Shown here in pieces: positions 39,342 to 39,661 of a stretch of 39,661 nucleotides of DNA. The first letter of the stretch is position 1. Every line of letters begins with the position of its first letter. The notes beneath the pieces are model-generated. The model saw only the letters and a list, made by a program, of their open reading frames with translations. It made no database searches and was not told the DNA's origin. The position numbers were made by a program, and so were the translations under genes. The stretch comes from Nonomuraea sp. SBT364. GTDB taxonomy: Bacteria > Actinomycetota > Actinomycetes > Streptosporangiales > Streptosporangiaceae. Where the stretch lies: assembly GCF_001083785.1 (NCBI RefSeq), contig NZ_LAVL01000073.1, positions 1 to 39,661 on the forward strand, in the 5' to 3' direction.

Positions 39342-39661
39342 CTACGAGGCCGGTTGCCTTGGGGCGGCTCTCATGCCGATGTACACGCATTCGGTGCCGT
39401 CCGGGAGGGTGGCGAAGATCACCGGCATCCAGTCCTCGCTGAACGACGGGCCGGCTCCCGCGGCGGCGAAGACGGTGTCCGTCACCGGCACCAGGTCCGC
39501 TTCGAGCGGCGGGGAGAAGTCCTTCATCCCGCCGACGAACTCATACACAAGGTGCCCACGCGCATCGATGGTGATATTCACCCCTTCACGCCGATATCTC
39601 CCTGCAAAGCGTGAGAAATCCGCAACCCCCACCCGCCCCGTCGGCCCGAACGGCGCCGGCA
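39342..39661 (-). CDS. C-terminal end of a probable serine hydrolase (beta-lactamase family), partial
   Basis: The frame is open to the window edge, so the 5' part is missing; a GTG at 39632 is probably internal. The ~106 visible residues (FSRFAGRYRREGVNITIDA, TDTVFAAAGAGPSF, MPVIFATLPDGTECVYIGMR) match the beta-rich C-terminal appendix of actinobacterial class C beta-lactamase-related serine hydrolases. The catalytic SxxK/YxN part would lie outside the window. It is convergent with yajQ across a repeat-filled gap. Confidence 0.6.
   Translation of the reverse strand, partial: PAPFGPTGRVGVADFSRFAGRYRREGVNITIDARGHLVYEFVGGMKDFSPPLEADLVPVTDTVFAAAGAGPSFSEDWMPVIFATLPDGTECVYIGMRAAPRQPAS

Noticed and set aside
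1..39661. CRISPR arrays, complete insertion sequences, rRNA genes, riboswitches
   Set aside because: No regularly spaced repeats, no transposase or integrase gene, no rRNA sequence and no recognisable riboswitch aptamer were found on reading both strands.

Overview
This is very GC-rich DNA with strong G/C bias at third codon positions. It carries GTG and TTG starts, ECF and SigE-family sigma factors, a SARP-type regulator, HelR and many TetR, WYL and XRE regulators. Together these indicate a filamentous actinomycete, most likely of the Streptosporangiales (a Nonomuraea- or Streptosporangium-like genome; the genus is a guess). Most of the window is accessory chromosome: one- and two-gene transcription units, each with its own regulator, with several decayed genes between them.

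Layout. 0-3.7 kb: a C-terminal piece of a membrane-anchored protein, a GNAT, a WYL regulator divergent from an alpha/beta hydrolase, and a TetR regulator. 3.8-5.3 kb: an ECF41 sigma factor (SigJ type) divergent from a carboxymuconolactone-decarboxylase-fold protein. Both have the same ECF41-like promoter, CCTCACA-N16-CGTC, and the two -35 elements form a perfect palindrome. 5.3-12 kb: small membrane proteins, a secreted cysteine-rich protein, an autoregulated-looking HTH/hydrolase pair behind a four-box palindrome, a TetR/DUF4267 divergon with CTAGC-N3-GCTAG operators, and a MmyB-type regulator. 12.1-14.7 kb: a broken SDR gene, then helR (RNA polymerase-rescuing, rifamycin-resistance ATPase) with a rifamycin-associated element upstream. 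14.8-18.4 kb: an HSL-type esterase and a three-gene NmrA / PPOX-fold / haloalkane-dehalogenase-like run controlled through a duplicated operator. 18.5-21.4 kb: a SigE-family sigma factor translationally coupled to a membrane beta-propeller-like partner, and a cytochrome P450. 21.5-25.4 kb: a 1047-aa SARP/NB-ARC/TPR regulator divergent from the P450, then a DrrA-DrrB drug exporter reduced by many internal deletions to about 0.65 kb. 25.4-26.9 kb: a secreted GH5 cellulase with an F5/8 C domain.

27.1-31.3 kb is the most unusual locus. Downstream of a palindromic operator shared with a divergent TetR gene lies a minus-strand series: GNAT, a stand-alone E1/ThiF-like adenylyltransferase, a 59-aa CxxC/CxxxHH protein, and two tandem 255-aa paralogues. 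Each paralogue ends in a beta-gamma-crystallin-like domain with two Ca-clamp motifs (WNDTISS, WNDRISS), and their central 165 bp is nearly identical.

31.4-34.6 kb holds a DUF6461 protein, a TfoX/YjbR-like protein, a serine-kinase-type anti-sigma factor, a GNAT that seems to have lost its C-terminal core, and a DUF5596/GNAT_C protein. 34.6-38.3 kb is a decayed zone: a nonsense-interrupted gene, two frameshifted genes, orphan membrane proteins, a membrane-anchored PemK/MazF-like protein, a lipoprotein and long inverted repeats. It abuts the 3' end of tRNA-Tyr(GUA), the usual side for integrated elements. 38.3-39.7 kb returns to core genome: tRNA-Tyr, yajQ, and the C-terminal end of a probable serine hydrolase cut by the window edge.
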